Below, piece after piece: positions 9,012-17,187 of a DNA stretch of 55,929 nt (the stretch's first letter is position 1; every line of letters begins with the position of its first letter). Origin of the DNA: Micromonosporaceae bacterium (GTDB lineage Bacteria; Actinomycetota; Actinomycetes; Mycobacteriales; Micromonosporaceae); NCBI GenBank assembly GCA_009377645.1, contig WHTQ01000021.1, positions 1 to 55,929 on the forward strand. The letters are read 5' to 3'. The position numbers and the translations under genes are program-made. The notes below the pieces were generated by a model. The model was not told where the DNA came from. It ran no database searches and was given only the letters and a program-made list of their open reading frames with translations.

Positions 9012-9485
9012 TCAGCGGGCGTCCTCCGGGCTCGCGTACCACTCCGGCTGGGTCGGGTAGTGCGGCCCGTCGTACACCTCCAGCAGGACCGACTCCTCCT
9101 CGGCCCGGGTCGGGCCGTGCACGCTGCCCTTCGGGTTCCAGTAGAACGAGCCGGGGGTGAGGGTGATCTGGGTGGGCAGGTAGACGTACCGCCCAGACAG
9201 GCAGTACATGAACTGGTTGGAGGCGTGCGCGTGGGCGGACGGGATGCCGGCGCCGGCCTGGAACCGGACCAGCGCGATCGAGGCGCCGGTCGTGTCGTCG
9301 CGCCACAGCATCTTGTGCGACAGCCCGGCCAGCGTCTTGTCCACCCACGCCAGGTCTCCGGTCTGCAGCACGATCTCCGCGAACCGTCCCAGCGCCTGCC
9401 CGTCCGGGCCGGTGCTCCGCTCCCGGACGGCCCGCTCGGGCAGCTCGCCGGAGTAGGCCGCCGGCTCGGACAGGTTGGCAGTCAT
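9012..9485 (-). CDS. Cupin-domain protein, ChrR/dihydroxyacetophenone-dioxygenase-like
   Basis: The 157-residue product carries a single cupin barrel with the metal-binding pattern AHAHASNQFMYCLSG and a later GSFYWNPKGSVHGP. It somewhat resembles 2,4'-dihydroxyacetophenone dioxygenase-like and ChrR-like cupins, but the exact reaction cannot be read from sequence. The ATG at 9485 is chosen because the upstream extension is low-complexity Arg/Pro translation. The gene is divergent from the GntR regulator at 9760 and shares its 270-bp intergenic region, which suggests it belongs to that regulon. It could be a ring-cleavage dioxygenase or an isomerase for the neighbouring catabolic cluster; this is inference. 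Confidence 0.82.
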   Translation of the reverse strand: MTANLSEPAAYSGELPERAVRERSTGPDGQALGRFAEIVLQTGDLAWVDKTLAGLSHKMLWRDDTTGASIALVRFQAGAGIPSAHAHASNQFMYCLSGRYVYLPTQITLTPGSFYWNPKGSVHGPTRAEEESVLLEVYDGPHYPTQPEWYASPEDAR

Positions 9486-9584
9486 CTGGGCTCCGTTTCG
9501 TCGAGGACTCGATCTGGCAGCAGGTGGCCGACCAGCCCGACCGTACCGGCACCCGGGTAGTCTGACCGATCCCGAACCCACACG

Positions 9585-9601
9585 ATTTTATCAAGTGTCA
9601 A
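9585..9601 (-). promoter_or_regulatory. Candidate regulator site: tandem heptamer TTGACAC-TTGATAA, with TAAAAT
   Basis: On the minus strand, TTGACAC is directly followed by TTGATAA (9601-9588), overlapping a TAAAAT (9590-9585) that could be a -10 box for the cupin gene. A similar perfect tandem heptamer, TTGATAT twice, lies at 10946-10959 in front of the decayed transporter. The pair may be binding sites of the GntR-family protein encoded at 9760, but only two examples exist. Confidence 0.3.
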
Positions 9602-9759
9602 GCGTACGATCACCACATGTACGCAGCTGCCCGGCCGGACCCAGTACCCGATGGTGGCCGGCTCTCGACTGGCCACGATAGGGTCGAGCCGCACCGCTAC
9701 CGGCCACCCGGCCGCCGACCGGTCGGCCGGGGCACGGGCTGCCGAGAAGGGTCCCCCCG

Positions 9760-10449
9760 ATGACTGCCTCGCTCCAGCACCCGGACAACCGGGTCCCGCA
9801 GCGCACCCTCGCCGACTCGGCGACCTCCGCGCTGCACGACGCCATCCTCACCGGCGAGCTGTCCGGCGGCGCTCCGCTGCGGCTGGGCGAGCTGGCCAGC
9901 CTGCTGGGGATGAGCATGATGCCGGTGCGGGAGGCGCTGCGCCGGCTGGCCGCGATCGGGCTGGTCGAGATCATCCCGCACAAGGGAGCCTGGGTCCGCG
10001 AGCTGAGCGCCGAGGACGCCCAGGACACTCTCGACACCCGGATCGCCCTGGAGACGCTGGCGATCCAGCGGGCCGCCCAGCAGTTCACCGAGCAGAACGC
10101 GCAGACCGCCGCCGCCGAGCTGGAGCGCCACGTGAGCGCCGCCCGGCGCGGGGACAATGTGGCCGCCCGGCTAGCGCACACCCAGTTCCACTTCACCATC
10201 TACCAGGCATCCGGGTCCCGGTGGCTGCTGCGGGCGCTGGAACCGGTGTGGCAGAACAGCGAGCGGTACCGGTTCGCCGGCCCCCGGCGCAGCTCGCTGC
10301 CGGCCAGCACCCGGGAGCACCAAGCGATCCTGGATGCTTGCGTGGCGCACGACAGCGAGGCGGCGGTGGCCACGCTGGTGAACCACCTGCGGCGCTCCCA
10401 CGAGCGGATCGTGAAGAACATGTCGGCCTCCGGCCGCGCCAAGTCCTGA
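9760..10449 (+). CDS. GntR-family transcriptional regulator, FadR/FCD subfamily
   Basis: The 229-residue protein has an N-terminal winged helix (about 15-80), with LGELASLLGMSMMPVREALRRL and LVEIIPHKGAWV typical of GntR. The C-terminal helical FCD domain (about 90-215) has candidate metal-binding His residues in AHTQFHF and STREHQAIL. FCD regulators usually repress catabolic operons and respond to organic acids. The ATG at 9760 follows GAGAAGGG. The gene is divergent from the cupin and precedes the catabolic operon, so control of that cluster is likely (inference). Confidence 0.93.
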   Translation: MTASLQHPDNRVPQRTLADSATSALHDAILTGELSGGAPLRLGELASLLGMSMMPVREALRRLAAIGLVEIIPHKGAWVRELSAEDAQDTLDTRIALETLAIQRAAQQFTEQNAQTAAAELERHVSAARRGDNVAARLAHTQFHFTIYQASGSRWLLRALEPVWQNSERYRFAGPRRSSLPASTREHQAILDACVAHDSEAAVATLVNHLRRSHERIVKNMSASGRAKS

Positions 10450-10501
10450 CCGCCGCCCGTAGACTGCGCGACGTCACCCGATGTGGTGTGTGATGTGGTG
10501 T

Positions 10502-10759
10502 ATGACACGCACGAACATCTACCTCGATGACCGGCAGACCGCGATGCTCGACCGGCTCGCCTCCGAGGAGGGCGTCTCCCGGGCTGAGGTCATCCGGCGT
10601 CTCATCGGCCGGGCACTGTCCGGTCGAGATGACGACCTCGCGGTAGACCTGGCAGCCATCGAGGAGTCGTTCGGAGTCCTCGAGAACGCGGATGCGCCGG
10701 TGCGTGAGCCGGGCAGCCGGGAAGAGCACCTCGCCCGGCTGTGGCAGGCCACTTCGTGA
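10502..10759 (+). CDS. Ribbon-helix-helix antitoxin, VapB-like
   Basis: The 85-residue protein begins TRTNIYLDDRQTAMLDRLA and continues SRAEVIRRLIGRAL, the ribbon-helix-helix DNA-binding pattern of CopG-type antitoxins. A longer start at 10481 would add only the odd segment MWCVMWC, so ATG 10502 is preferred. Its stop codon overlaps the GTG of a truncated vapC by 3 bases. Since the toxin is broken, this antitoxin is probably an orphan, unless it neutralises a toxin elsewhere. Confidence 0.85.
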   Translation: MTRTNIYLDDRQTAMLDRLASEEGVSRAEVIRRLIGRALSGRDDDLAVDLAAIEESFGVLENADAPVREPGSREEHLARLWQATS

Positions 10760-10884
10760 TCCTGGTCGACACCGATGTGCTGATCGTGCATCTGCGGGCC
10801 TGCGGCCACCGTTCGAGGTTCCGTCCTGACGGGCCTTCGGGCCGATCAGCAATGTTCATCGTCCGCCACGCTCCCCGCCTGTGA
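10756..10884 (+). pseudogene. Truncated VapC (PIN-domain) toxin remnant
   Basis: A GTG overlapping the vapB stop opens a 42-codon frame starting VILVDTDVLIVHLR, the first strand and first catalytic Asp of PIN-domain RNases. After about residue 15 the similarity ends (ACGHRSRFRPDG), and the frame stops at 10884; intact VapC proteins have about 130 residues. The remaining acidic residues are absent, so it should be inactive. The pattern suggests a deletion that removed most of vapC. Confidence 0.75.
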
Positions 10885-10927
10885 TGGCTGTCATAGCCGC
10901 CGGGGCTGTTCTGCGGTCCGGCCCGGG

Positions 10928-10959
10928 TTGACAGTGGGCCGATGTTTGATATTTGATAT
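10928..10959 (+). promoter_or_regulatory. Promoter-like TTGACA and tandem TTGATAT repeat upstream of transporter remnant
   Basis: A perfect TTGACA (10928-10933) is followed 12 bases later by TTGATAT-TTGATAT (10946-10959). This AT-rich block covers the place where a -10 element would lie. A signal-peptide reading frame with the ribosome-binding site GAGGAGG starts at 10986. This was probably the original promoter/operator of an ABC transporter operon. It may now drive the catabolic operon that begins at 11453. Confidence 0.5.
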
Positions 10960-10985
10960 CTTGGTCGGTTGCGAGGAGGCGACCC

Positions 10986-11328
10986 ATGAAAGCTACCCGG
11001 ATCCTGCCGTTGGCGGTCATCGCCACGATGCTCGCTGAACGCCGGCTGGGTCCGCACCATGCGGAAGATCCGGTTCCCGCACGCCCTGCCGCAGATCTTC
11101 GTGGGGCTCAAGACCGCGGTCGCGCTGGCGGTGATCGGGGCGGTGATCGGTGAGTTCGTCGGCGCCGACGCCGGCCTCGGGTACATTGTGGTGCAGTCCC
11201 AGGCCAGCGCGAACACGGCGCTCGCGTTCGCCGCCATCATCCTGCTGCGGGCGATGAGCATCGTGATGTTCTACCTGGTGGTGGCGGCGGAACGGTGGTT
11301 GGTGCCGTGGGCGCAGGAGCAACCGTGA
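10986..11328 (+). pseudogene. ABC transporter remnant: substrate-binding signal peptide joined out of frame to permease C-terminus (NitT/TauT type)
   Basis: ATG 10986, behind GAGGAGG, encodes a signal peptide start (MKATRILPLAVIATMLA) typical of a periplasmic-binding protein or lipoprotein. At about 11035 the sequence switches to the last ~95 residues of a binding-protein-dependent permease in another frame (MRKIRFPHALPQIF, then VIGEFVGADAGLGYIV). The rest of the binding protein, any ATPase and the permease N-terminus are missing, so a deletion of roughly a whole transporter operon is the simplest explanation. The 89-codon frame 11059-11328 alone cannot make a working permease. A second damaged permease lies at 21.2-22.0 kb. 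Confidence 0.8.
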
Positions 11329-11452
11329 GCGGAGCGAGCCAGCGAGTGGCCGCCAGCATGCGTAGCGCAGCGAAGCAGAGCGCGTCGGAGCGGTCAAGCG
11401 AAGCCAGCGACGCCGCGGGCATCACAGCCAAGCGGCCCGAGCGGGAGGCACA

Positions 11453-12973
11453 GTGAACCCCGGCGGCCGGACCGTCCGAGTGCCGGCCGGCTGGCTGCGG
11501 GAAGCCACGGTCGCGGTCTTCACCGCGGCCGGGTTCGAGCCGCCCGCGGCCGGCGAGATCGCCGACGCGCTGATCGACGCCGACCTGCGCGGCACCCCCT
11601 CGCACGGGGTGATGCTGGTGCCGATGTACGTGGAGCGGCTGCGCGCCGGCAGCGTAACCCGGCACACCACCGCCACCGTGGTCAGCGACTCCCCCACCTT
11701 CGTGCTGCTCGACGCCGGGCACGCGATGGGGCAGCTGACCAGCGCCCAGGCGGTCGACCTGGCGGTGGAGCGGGCCCGCCGGTCCGGCACCGCCGCGGTC
11801 GGGGTGCGCCATGCCCACCACTTCGGGGCGGCCGGGCGGTGGGCGCAGCGGGCCGCCGACGCCGGCTGCATCGGGATCGCGCTGTCCAACACGACCGCCC
11901 TGATGCCGGCGCCCGGCGGGGCGGAGCGGCTGGTCGGCAACAACCCGCTCGCGATCGCCGTGCCCACCGCGGACGGTCCGCCGCTGGTGCTGGACATGGC
12001 GCTGTCGGCGGTGGCGCTGGGGCGGATCCGGCTGGCCGCCGCCAGCGGGAAGCCGATCCCGCCGGACTGGGCCACCGACCCGGACGGGGTGCCCACCACC
12101 GACCCGGAGGAGGCGATCCGCGGGATGCTGCTGCCGGCCGGCGGCCACAAGGGATTCGGCCTGGCGCTGATGATCGACGTGCTGACCGGGGTGCTCACCG
12201 GCGGCGGCTGGGGCCACCACGTCAGCTCGCTGTACCGGCACCTGGACCAGCCCAACGACGTGGCGCACCTGTTCCTGGTGATCGACCCGGCGCACACCGG
12301 CGAGAGCGGCTTCGCCACCCGGACCGCGGAGCTGGCCGGCGCGGTCCGCGGCTCGGCCCGGGCACCGGGCACCGACCGGATCTGGACCCCCGGCGAGCCG
12401 GAGGCCGAACGCTCCCGGGCGCAGCTGGCGGCCGGGGTGGCACTGGACACAGTGGTCGTCGAGGAGCTGCGTGCGGTCGCCGAGTCGCTCGGGGTGACAT
12501 TGGCGGTCCCGGCCACCCGGGAGCCGGCCAGCTCCGGAGAGCTACCAACTGGAGGGTTGAGCATGCCGAAACAGGAGATCGTCGCGCCGCAGCTGCGCAC
12601 CCCGCCCGGGGTCTTCTCCCACGCCACCGTGGTGGAAGCCACCGGCCGGCTGGTGTTCGTCTCCGGAATGACCGCCCGGCGGGCGGACGGCACGATCGCC
12701 GGGGTCGGCGACGTGGCGGCACAGACCCGGCAGGTGTGCGAGAACCTGGCGGCGGCGCTCGCGGCGGCCGGCGGTACACTTGATCATGTGTGTCGGGTGG
12801 ATGTGTTCGTGCGGAACATGGAAGACTTCGCGGCGATCCACGCGGTGCGGCGGCAGTTCTTCCACCCGCCACTGCCGGCCTCCACGATGGTTGAGGTGAC
12901 CAAGCTGGCCGCGCCGGAATATCTGATCGAGATCAACGCGATCGCGGTGCTGCCGCCGGAGCTGCCGTCATGA
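11453..12973 (+). CDS. Fusion of Ldh2-family NAD(P)-dependent dehydrogenase and RidA-family protein
   Basis: The 506-residue frame has two domains. Residues 1-365 match the Ldh2 family (malate/L-lactate/ureidoglycolate/diketogulonate reductases), with RGTPSHGVMLVPMYVERL, NNPLAIAVP and GGHKGFGLALMIDVL. Residues 371-506 are a RidA/YjgF fold (VFVSGMTARRADG, LIEINAIAVLP). The catalytic Arg of canonical RidA, expected in PAR-SCVEV, is replaced (PASTMVEV). GGAGGG lies 6 bases before an internal ATG (12563), so a free Rid protein may also be made. GTG 11453 follows GGGAGG. The gene heads a tightly coupled operon with FAH, SDR, monooxygenase and amidohydrolase. Either a true fusion or a lost stop is possible. 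Confidence 0.85.
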   Translation: MNPGGRTVRVPAGWLREATVAVFTAAGFEPPAAGEIADALIDADLRGTPSHGVMLVPMYVERLRAGSVTRHTTATVVSDSPTFVLLDAGHAMGQLTSAQAVDLAVERARRSGTAAVGVRHAHHFGAAGRWAQRAADAGCIGIALSNTTALMPAPGGAERLVGNNPLAIAVPTADGPPLVLDMALSAVALGRIRLAAASGKPIPPDWATDPDGVPTTDPEEAIRGMLLPAGGHKGFGLALMIDVLTGVLTGGGWGHHVSSLYRHLDQPNDVAHLFLVIDPAHTGESGFATRTAELAGAVRGSARAPGTDRIWTPGEPEAERSRAQLAAGVALDTVVVEELRAVAESLGVTLAVPATREPASSGELPTGGLSMPKQEIVAPQLRTPPGVFSHATVVEATGRLVFVSGMTARRADGTIAGVGDVAAQTRQVCENLAAALAAAGGTLDHVCRVDVFVRNMEDFAAIHAVRRQFFHPPLPASTMVEVTKLAAPEYLIEINAIAVLPPELPS

Positions 12974-13863
12974 GGCTCGCCACGGTCCGCCACCAGCGCG
13001 CCGAGCGGGTCGGTGTGCTGGCCGGCGACGGTGAGCTGGTGCTGCTGCCGGCCGGGGCCGGTGACCTGGTCGACCTGGTGGTGGCCGGCGACGCCGGGCG
13101 GGCCGCCGCGCAGCAGGCCGCCGGCAAGCGCCACGAGGTGGTGGCGCTGGGTGAGGTCACGCTGCTGCCGCCGGTGCGCCGGCTCCGGCGGGACATCCTG
13201 TGCGCCGGCTGGAACTACTGGGACCACTTCGAGGAGGGGTTCGGCCGCCGGGACGGGCAGGACGTCCCCCGCCCCGAGCACCCGACCTTCTTCACCAAGG
13301 GTCCGGACACAGTGGTCGGACCGACCGACCAGATCGGATACGACCCGCGGCTGTCGGCGAAGTGGGACTACGAGGCCGAGCTGGCGGTCGTGATCGGGCA
13401 CACCGGCCGGAGCATCCCGGTCGCCGACGCCGGCCGGTTCGTCTGGGGCTACACGCTGGCCAACGACATCTCCCACCGGGATCTGCAGCGCGCCCACGGC
13501 GGGCAGTGGCTCAAGGGCAAGAGCATCGACGGCACCATGCCGCTGGGTCCGTGGCTGGTCACCGCCGACGAGCTCGGCTGCCCGCCCGACCTGCGGCTGC
13601 AGTGCCTGGTCAACGGCGAGCTGCTGCAGGACGCGTCCACCTCCCAGATGGCGTTCGACATCCCGACCCTGATCAGCGAGCTGTCGTACGGGATGACCCT
13701 GCGCCCCGGTGACCTGCTGCTGACCGGCACCCCGTCCGGGGTAGGCAACGCCCGGGAGCCGCAGCGCTTCCTGGTCGAGGGTGACGAGGTGGTGGTCCGG
13801 GCGGCCGGGCTGGGTGAGCTACGCAACCGGCTGGTCACCACCGACCTCGCGGGCCCGGCGTGA
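12970..13863 (+). CDS. Fumarylacetoacetate hydrolase (FAH) family protein
   Basis: The 297-residue protein has an N-terminal FAH_N-like segment and the FAH core. The metal-binding acidic residues appear in DYEAELAVVIG with GYTLANDISHRDLQ, followed by KGKSIDGTMPLGPW and TGTPSGVG. The family hydrolyses C-C bonds of acylpyruvates, or isomerises/decarboxylates ring-cleavage products. Its ATG overlaps the preceding stop (ATGA), implying translational coupling. In this operon it is the obvious candidate for cleaving a ring-opened diketo acid, although the substrate cannot be named. Confidence 0.93.
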   Translation: MRLATVRHQRAERVGVLAGDGELVLLPAGAGDLVDLVVAGDAGRAAAQQAAGKRHEVVALGEVTLLPPVRRLRRDILCAGWNYWDHFEEGFGRRDGQDVPRPEHPTFFTKGPDTVVGPTDQIGYDPRLSAKWDYEAELAVVIGHTGRSIPVADAGRFVWGYTLANDISHRDLQRAHGGQWLKGKSIDGTMPLGPWLVTADELGCPPDLRLQCLVNGELLQDASTSQMAFDIPTLISELSYGMTLRPGDLLLTGTPSGVGNAREPQRFLVEGDEVVVRAAGLGELRNRLVTTDLAGPA

Positions 13864-14585
13864 AGGCCAGCTTCGACGCCCGCGGTGACGTGGTGCTGGT
13901 CACCGGCGGGGCGCAGGGCATCGGCGGCGCGGTCGCGGTCGCCTGCGCCGAGGCCGGTGCCCGGGTGGTGGCCTTCGACACCGCCGCCGGCCCGGGGCAT
14001 CCCGGCGTGCAGGAGGTACGGGTGGACGTGGCGGACCGGGCGGCGGTGACCGGCGCGGTCGACGCGGTGGTGCGCCAGCACGGCCGGATCGACGCGCTGG
14101 TGGCTGGGGCCGCCGTCCAACCGCGTACCCCGGTGCTGGAGACCCTGCCTGCGGACTGGCGCCGGACCCTGGCGGTCAACCTGGACGGGGTGGTCTGGGC
14201 CTGCCAGGCGGTGGTGCCGCAGATGGTGCGGCAGCGGAGCGGCGCGGTGGTGGTGTTCACCTCCGGGCTGGCCGGCACCGGGTTCCCGGCCGCGGCCGGG
14301 TACGCGGCCAGCAAGGCGGCGCTGGTCGGGTTCGCCAAGTCGCTGGCGGCCGAGGTGGCCGAGCACCGGGTCCGGGTCAACGTGGTGTCCCCCGGGGTGG
14401 TGGACACCGCCCAGTTCCGAGCCGCCAACGCCGGCGCCGACCTGGACCACTGGCGCCGCACCACCGGAGTCGGCACTGTGGACGACGTGGTCGGCCCGCT
14501 GCTGTTCCTGCTCTCGGACGCGGCCACGATGACCGGCTCGGTGCTCACCCGGGAACGGGCCTACCCGGCCGGAGCCGCCTCGTGA
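13860..14585 (+). CDS. Short-chain dehydrogenase/reductase (SDR)
   Basis: The 241-residue classical SDR has the cofactor motif TGGAQGIG, an Asp at the end of beta-2 (AFDTAAG) that favours NAD(H), a catalytic Ser in VVFTSG, and the YAASK motif. The GTG start overlaps the FAH stop by 4 bases. In place of the usual NNAG the sequence reads VAGAAV, so the structural Asn is missing, a modest deviation. It presumably oxidises or reduces a hydroxyl or keto intermediate of the same pathway. Confidence 0.92.
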   Translation: MKASFDARGDVVLVTGGAQGIGGAVAVACAEAGARVVAFDTAAGPGHPGVQEVRVDVADRAAVTGAVDAVVRQHGRIDALVAGAAVQPRTPVLETLPADWRRTLAVNLDGVVWACQAVVPQMVRQRSGAVVVFTSGLAGTGFPAAAGYAASKAALVGFAKSLAAEVAEHRVRVNVVSPGVVDTAQFRAANAGADLDHWRRTTGVGTVDDVVGPLLFLLSDAATMTGSVLTRERAYPAGAAS

Positions 14586-16162
14586 CTGCCGCGGACCTGC
14601 CGGTGGCGGTGGTCGGGGCCGGGCCGATCGGGCTGACCACCGCGCTCGGGCTGGCCCACTACCGGGTGCCGTTCCTGCTGCTGGAGGAGGACGAGGCGCT
14701 GTCCAACGACACCAAGGCCGGCACTGTGCTGACCCGGAGCCTGGAGATCTGGGACCGGTACGGGGTGGCCGGCGACGTGCTGGCGGAGGCGCTGCGGGTG
14801 GACGAGATCGGGGACCTGGAACGGGCCACGAACCAGTCCCGCACCCCGGTCCGGCTGGACACCCTCACCGAGGACACCCGGTTCCCGTTCGTCATCAACA
14901 TTCCACAATATCAGCTGGAGCCGATCCTGCACCGGGCGCTGGAGCGGGCCGGCGGGAAGCTGCTGTCCCGGCACCGGCTGGAGTCGTTCACCCGCCACGA
15001 CGACCGGGTCACGCTGCAGGTGTCCACACCAGAGGGAAAGGTCGAGATCGCCGCCTCCCACCTGCTGGCCTGCGACGGCGGGCGCAGCACGGTCCGGGCT
15101 CAGCTGGGCACCCCGGTGGTCGGGCACACCCTGCCGGAGAAGTACCTGGTGGTCGACTTCCTGGTGGACCTGGACGTGGCCAACCCGCGCGACTACCCGT
15201 ACCTTGCCTACTTCTCCGACCCGCACGAGTGGATGGTGCTGATCCGGCAGCCGGACTGCTGGCGGTTCCTGTTCCCGCTGCCGGACGGCGGCGAGGCGCC
15301 GGACGAGGCCGAGCTGCTGGCCAAGGCCCGCCGGTTCATCGGGGACGTGGACCAGATCGAGGTCCGCGGCTCGGTGGTCTACCCGGTGCACCAGCGGGTG
15401 GCGCAGCGGTGGAGCGACGGCGACCGGGTGTTCCTGCTCGGCGACGCCGCCCACCTGGTCACTCCGATGTGGGCGCTCGGGCTGAACACCGGGATGCTGG
15501 ACGCCAGCAACCTGCCCTGGCGGCTGGCCTGGGTCCGGCGCGGCTGGGCCGGTCCGGAGCTGCTGGCCGGGTACGAGCGGGAGCAGCAGCCGGTGGCCGC
15601 CAAGGGGTCGGCGGAGATGGCCGAGCAGGCCCGGCTGGCAATGGCCCACCAGCGGGAACGGGTGAAGCTGCCGAGCCAGGACTGGGCGCTGGCCCGCACC
15701 CGCAGCCTGCTCGGCGTCCGGTTGGATGTGGACGGTTCCGGGGACTGGTCGATGGTGACCCCGTCCGGCGAGCCGGCGCCGCTGCGGCCCGGTGACCGGC
15801 TGCCGGACCTGCCGGTGTTCGGCACCCGCGGACCGGTCCGGCTGCACGACCTGACCCGGGACAGCTTCGCCGCGCTCTACCTCACCGACGTACGCCGCCG
15901 CCCACCGGTGCCGGCGAACACGTCGCCCGCGCTGCAGCACTGGGTGGTCTCGCGCTGGGACGCGCCGATCGACTCCGGGCTGCGGGATCGGGCGCTGCTC
16001 GACGTCGGCGGCCGCGCCACCGCCCGGCTCGGCCTGCCGAGCGACACGCTGGTGCTGGTGCGGCCGGACCAGCACGTCGCCGCCGTGCTCCCGATCACCG
16101 ACCGGGCGGCCGAGCAGGCGTACCAGCAGATCACCGGACGAACCCCGAGAGGTGATGACTGA
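14582..16162 (+). CDS. FAD-dependent aromatic-ring monooxygenase (PheA/TfdB/MhpA-like)
   Basis: The 526-residue flavoprotein shows the FAD dinucleotide motif VVGAGPIG (about residue 10), the DG motif LACDGGRSTVR (about 160) and the GD motif FLLGDAAHLVTP (about 285). The usual GGQG after the GD motif reads MWALG, a divergence from standard phenol hydroxylases. A C-terminal thioredoxin-like domain (about 400-520) is typical of the larger aromatic hydroxylases. The enzyme would use NAD(P)H and O2 to hydroxylate, or oxidatively open, an aromatic or pyridine-type ring. The GTG overlaps the SDR stop; the stop overlaps the next ATG by one base. Confidence 0.92.
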   Translation: MTAADLPVAVVGAGPIGLTTALGLAHYRVPFLLLEEDEALSNDTKAGTVLTRSLEIWDRYGVAGDVLAEALRVDEIGDLERATNQSRTPVRLDTLTEDTRFPFVINIPQYQLEPILHRALERAGGKLLSRHRLESFTRHDDRVTLQVSTPEGKVEIAASHLLACDGGRSTVRAQLGTPVVGHTLPEKYLVVDFLVDLDVANPRDYPYLAYFSDPHEWMVLIRQPDCWRFLFPLPDGGEAPDEAELLAKARRFIGDVDQIEVRGSVVYPVHQRVAQRWSDGDRVFLLGDAAHLVTPMWALGLNTGMLDASNLPWRLAWVRRGWAGPELLAGYEREQQPVAAKGSAEMAEQARLAMAHQRERVKLPSQDWALARTRSLLGVRLDVDGSGDWSMVTPSGEPAPLRPGDRLPDLPVFGTRGPVRLHDLTRDSFAALYLTDVRRRPPVPANTSPALQHWVVSRWDAPIDSGLRDRALLDVGGRATARLGLPSDTLVLVRPDQHVAAVLPITDRAAEQAYQQITGRTPRGDD

Positions 16163-17109
16163 TGCCGGAGCCCGCAGGGGATGGCTGGGATGTTCATACC
16201 CACCTGGTCCCGCCGGCCCTGCTGGCCGGGCCGGAGCTGACCGTGGCCGACGGGCGGCTGGTCGTGGACGGCCGGCCGACCGTCCCGCTTGGACGGCTGG
16301 CCGAACCGGCCGAGCTGAGCAGCTGGGTGGACCGGCAGCGGCTGGCCGGTGCGCTGGTCTCGCTCCCGCCGCCGGCGCTGGGCTACCACCTCTCCGGCCC
16401 GGACGCGACAGCCTGGGCGGAGCGGGCCAACCCGGCGCTGGCCGAGGCGGTCGCCGGTGACCCGCGGCTGCGCCCGCTGGCCACGGTGCCGCTGACCGAG
16501 CCGGGCGCGGCCGCCGGGGTGGCGGCCGGGGTGCTGGCCGACGGTCGGTTCGCCGGCCTGTCCCTGGGCACCCTTCCGGACTCGCCGACCGGGCTGGCCG
16601 ACCCGGCACTGGAGCCGCTGTGGGAGCTGCTGGACGCCCGGTCCAGCTTCGTGTTCCTCCACCCCGGACACTGCCCGGACCGGCGGCTGGCGCCCTACTA
16701 CCTGGGCAACCTGCTCGGCAACCCGTACGAAACGACACTGGCGACCGGGCAGCTGCTGTTCGGTGGGGTGCTGGACCGGTTCGGCGGGATCACCTTCTGC
16801 CTGGCCCACGGCGGCGGCCTGACCGCGGCGGTGGCGGGGCGCTGGCAGCGGGGCGTAGACACCGACCGCCCCGGGGTGCCGGCCGGCACCCGGCCGGTCC
16901 GGCCGGCGCTGCGCCGGCTGCTGGTCGACGACCTGGTGCACGACCACGACGCGGTCCGCCAGCTGGTGGCCACGTTCGGGGCCGACCGGGTGGTGCCGGG
17001 CAGCGACTGGCCGTTCCCGATGGGCGCGAACCGGCTGGACCCGGAGCGGGCCCGCCGCACCGCCAGCCTGATCGAGACCCTGACCCGCCCGGCCGCACCG
17101 CCGGCCTGA
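16162..17109 (+). CDS. Amidohydrolase_2 family (ACMSD-like) metal-dependent hydrolase/decarboxylase
   Basis: The 315-residue TIM-barrel protein has the metal ligands DVHTH near the N-terminus, FLHPGH in the middle, a further AHGGG, and the terminal Asp in GSDWPFPMG. This is the pattern of 2-amino-3-carboxymuconate-6-semialdehyde decarboxylase and related gamma-resorcylate-type decarboxylases. It is the last gene of the rightward operon and overlaps the monooxygenase by one base. Decarboxylation or hydrolysis of a ring-derived acid is likely; the actual substrate is unknown. Confidence 0.88.
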   Translation: MPEPAGDGWDVHTHLVPPALLAGPELTVADGRLVVDGRPTVPLGRLAEPAELSSWVDRQRLAGALVSLPPPALGYHLSGPDATAWAERANPALAEAVAGDPRLRPLATVPLTEPGAAAGVAAGVLADGRFAGLSLGTLPDSPTGLADPALEPLWELLDARSSFVFLHPGHCPDRRLAPYYLGNLLGNPYETTLATGQLLFGGVLDRFGGITFCLAHGGGLTAAVAGRWQRGVDTDRPGVPAGTRPVRPALRRLLVDDLVHDHDAVRQLVATFGADRVVPGSDWPFPMGANRLDPERARRTASLIETLTRPAAPPA

Positions 17110-17187
17110 TCGATCCGCGCCGAGCGGGGAACGTGGAGAGCTCGCCCAGCTGTCCACAGTCATCAATGAACACGAACTAGGCAAGGC

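Noticed and set aside
10832-10843. GGCC-TTCG-GGCC hairpin after the broken vapC
   Set aside because: The stem is only 4 bp and lies inside the remnant reading frame. It is too short to call a terminator in such GC-rich DNA.
14561-16738. 725-codon minus-strand frame opposite the monooxygenase
   Set aside because: Low-complexity shadow frame. The plus strand carries clear FAD-binding motifs and overlapping operon starts.
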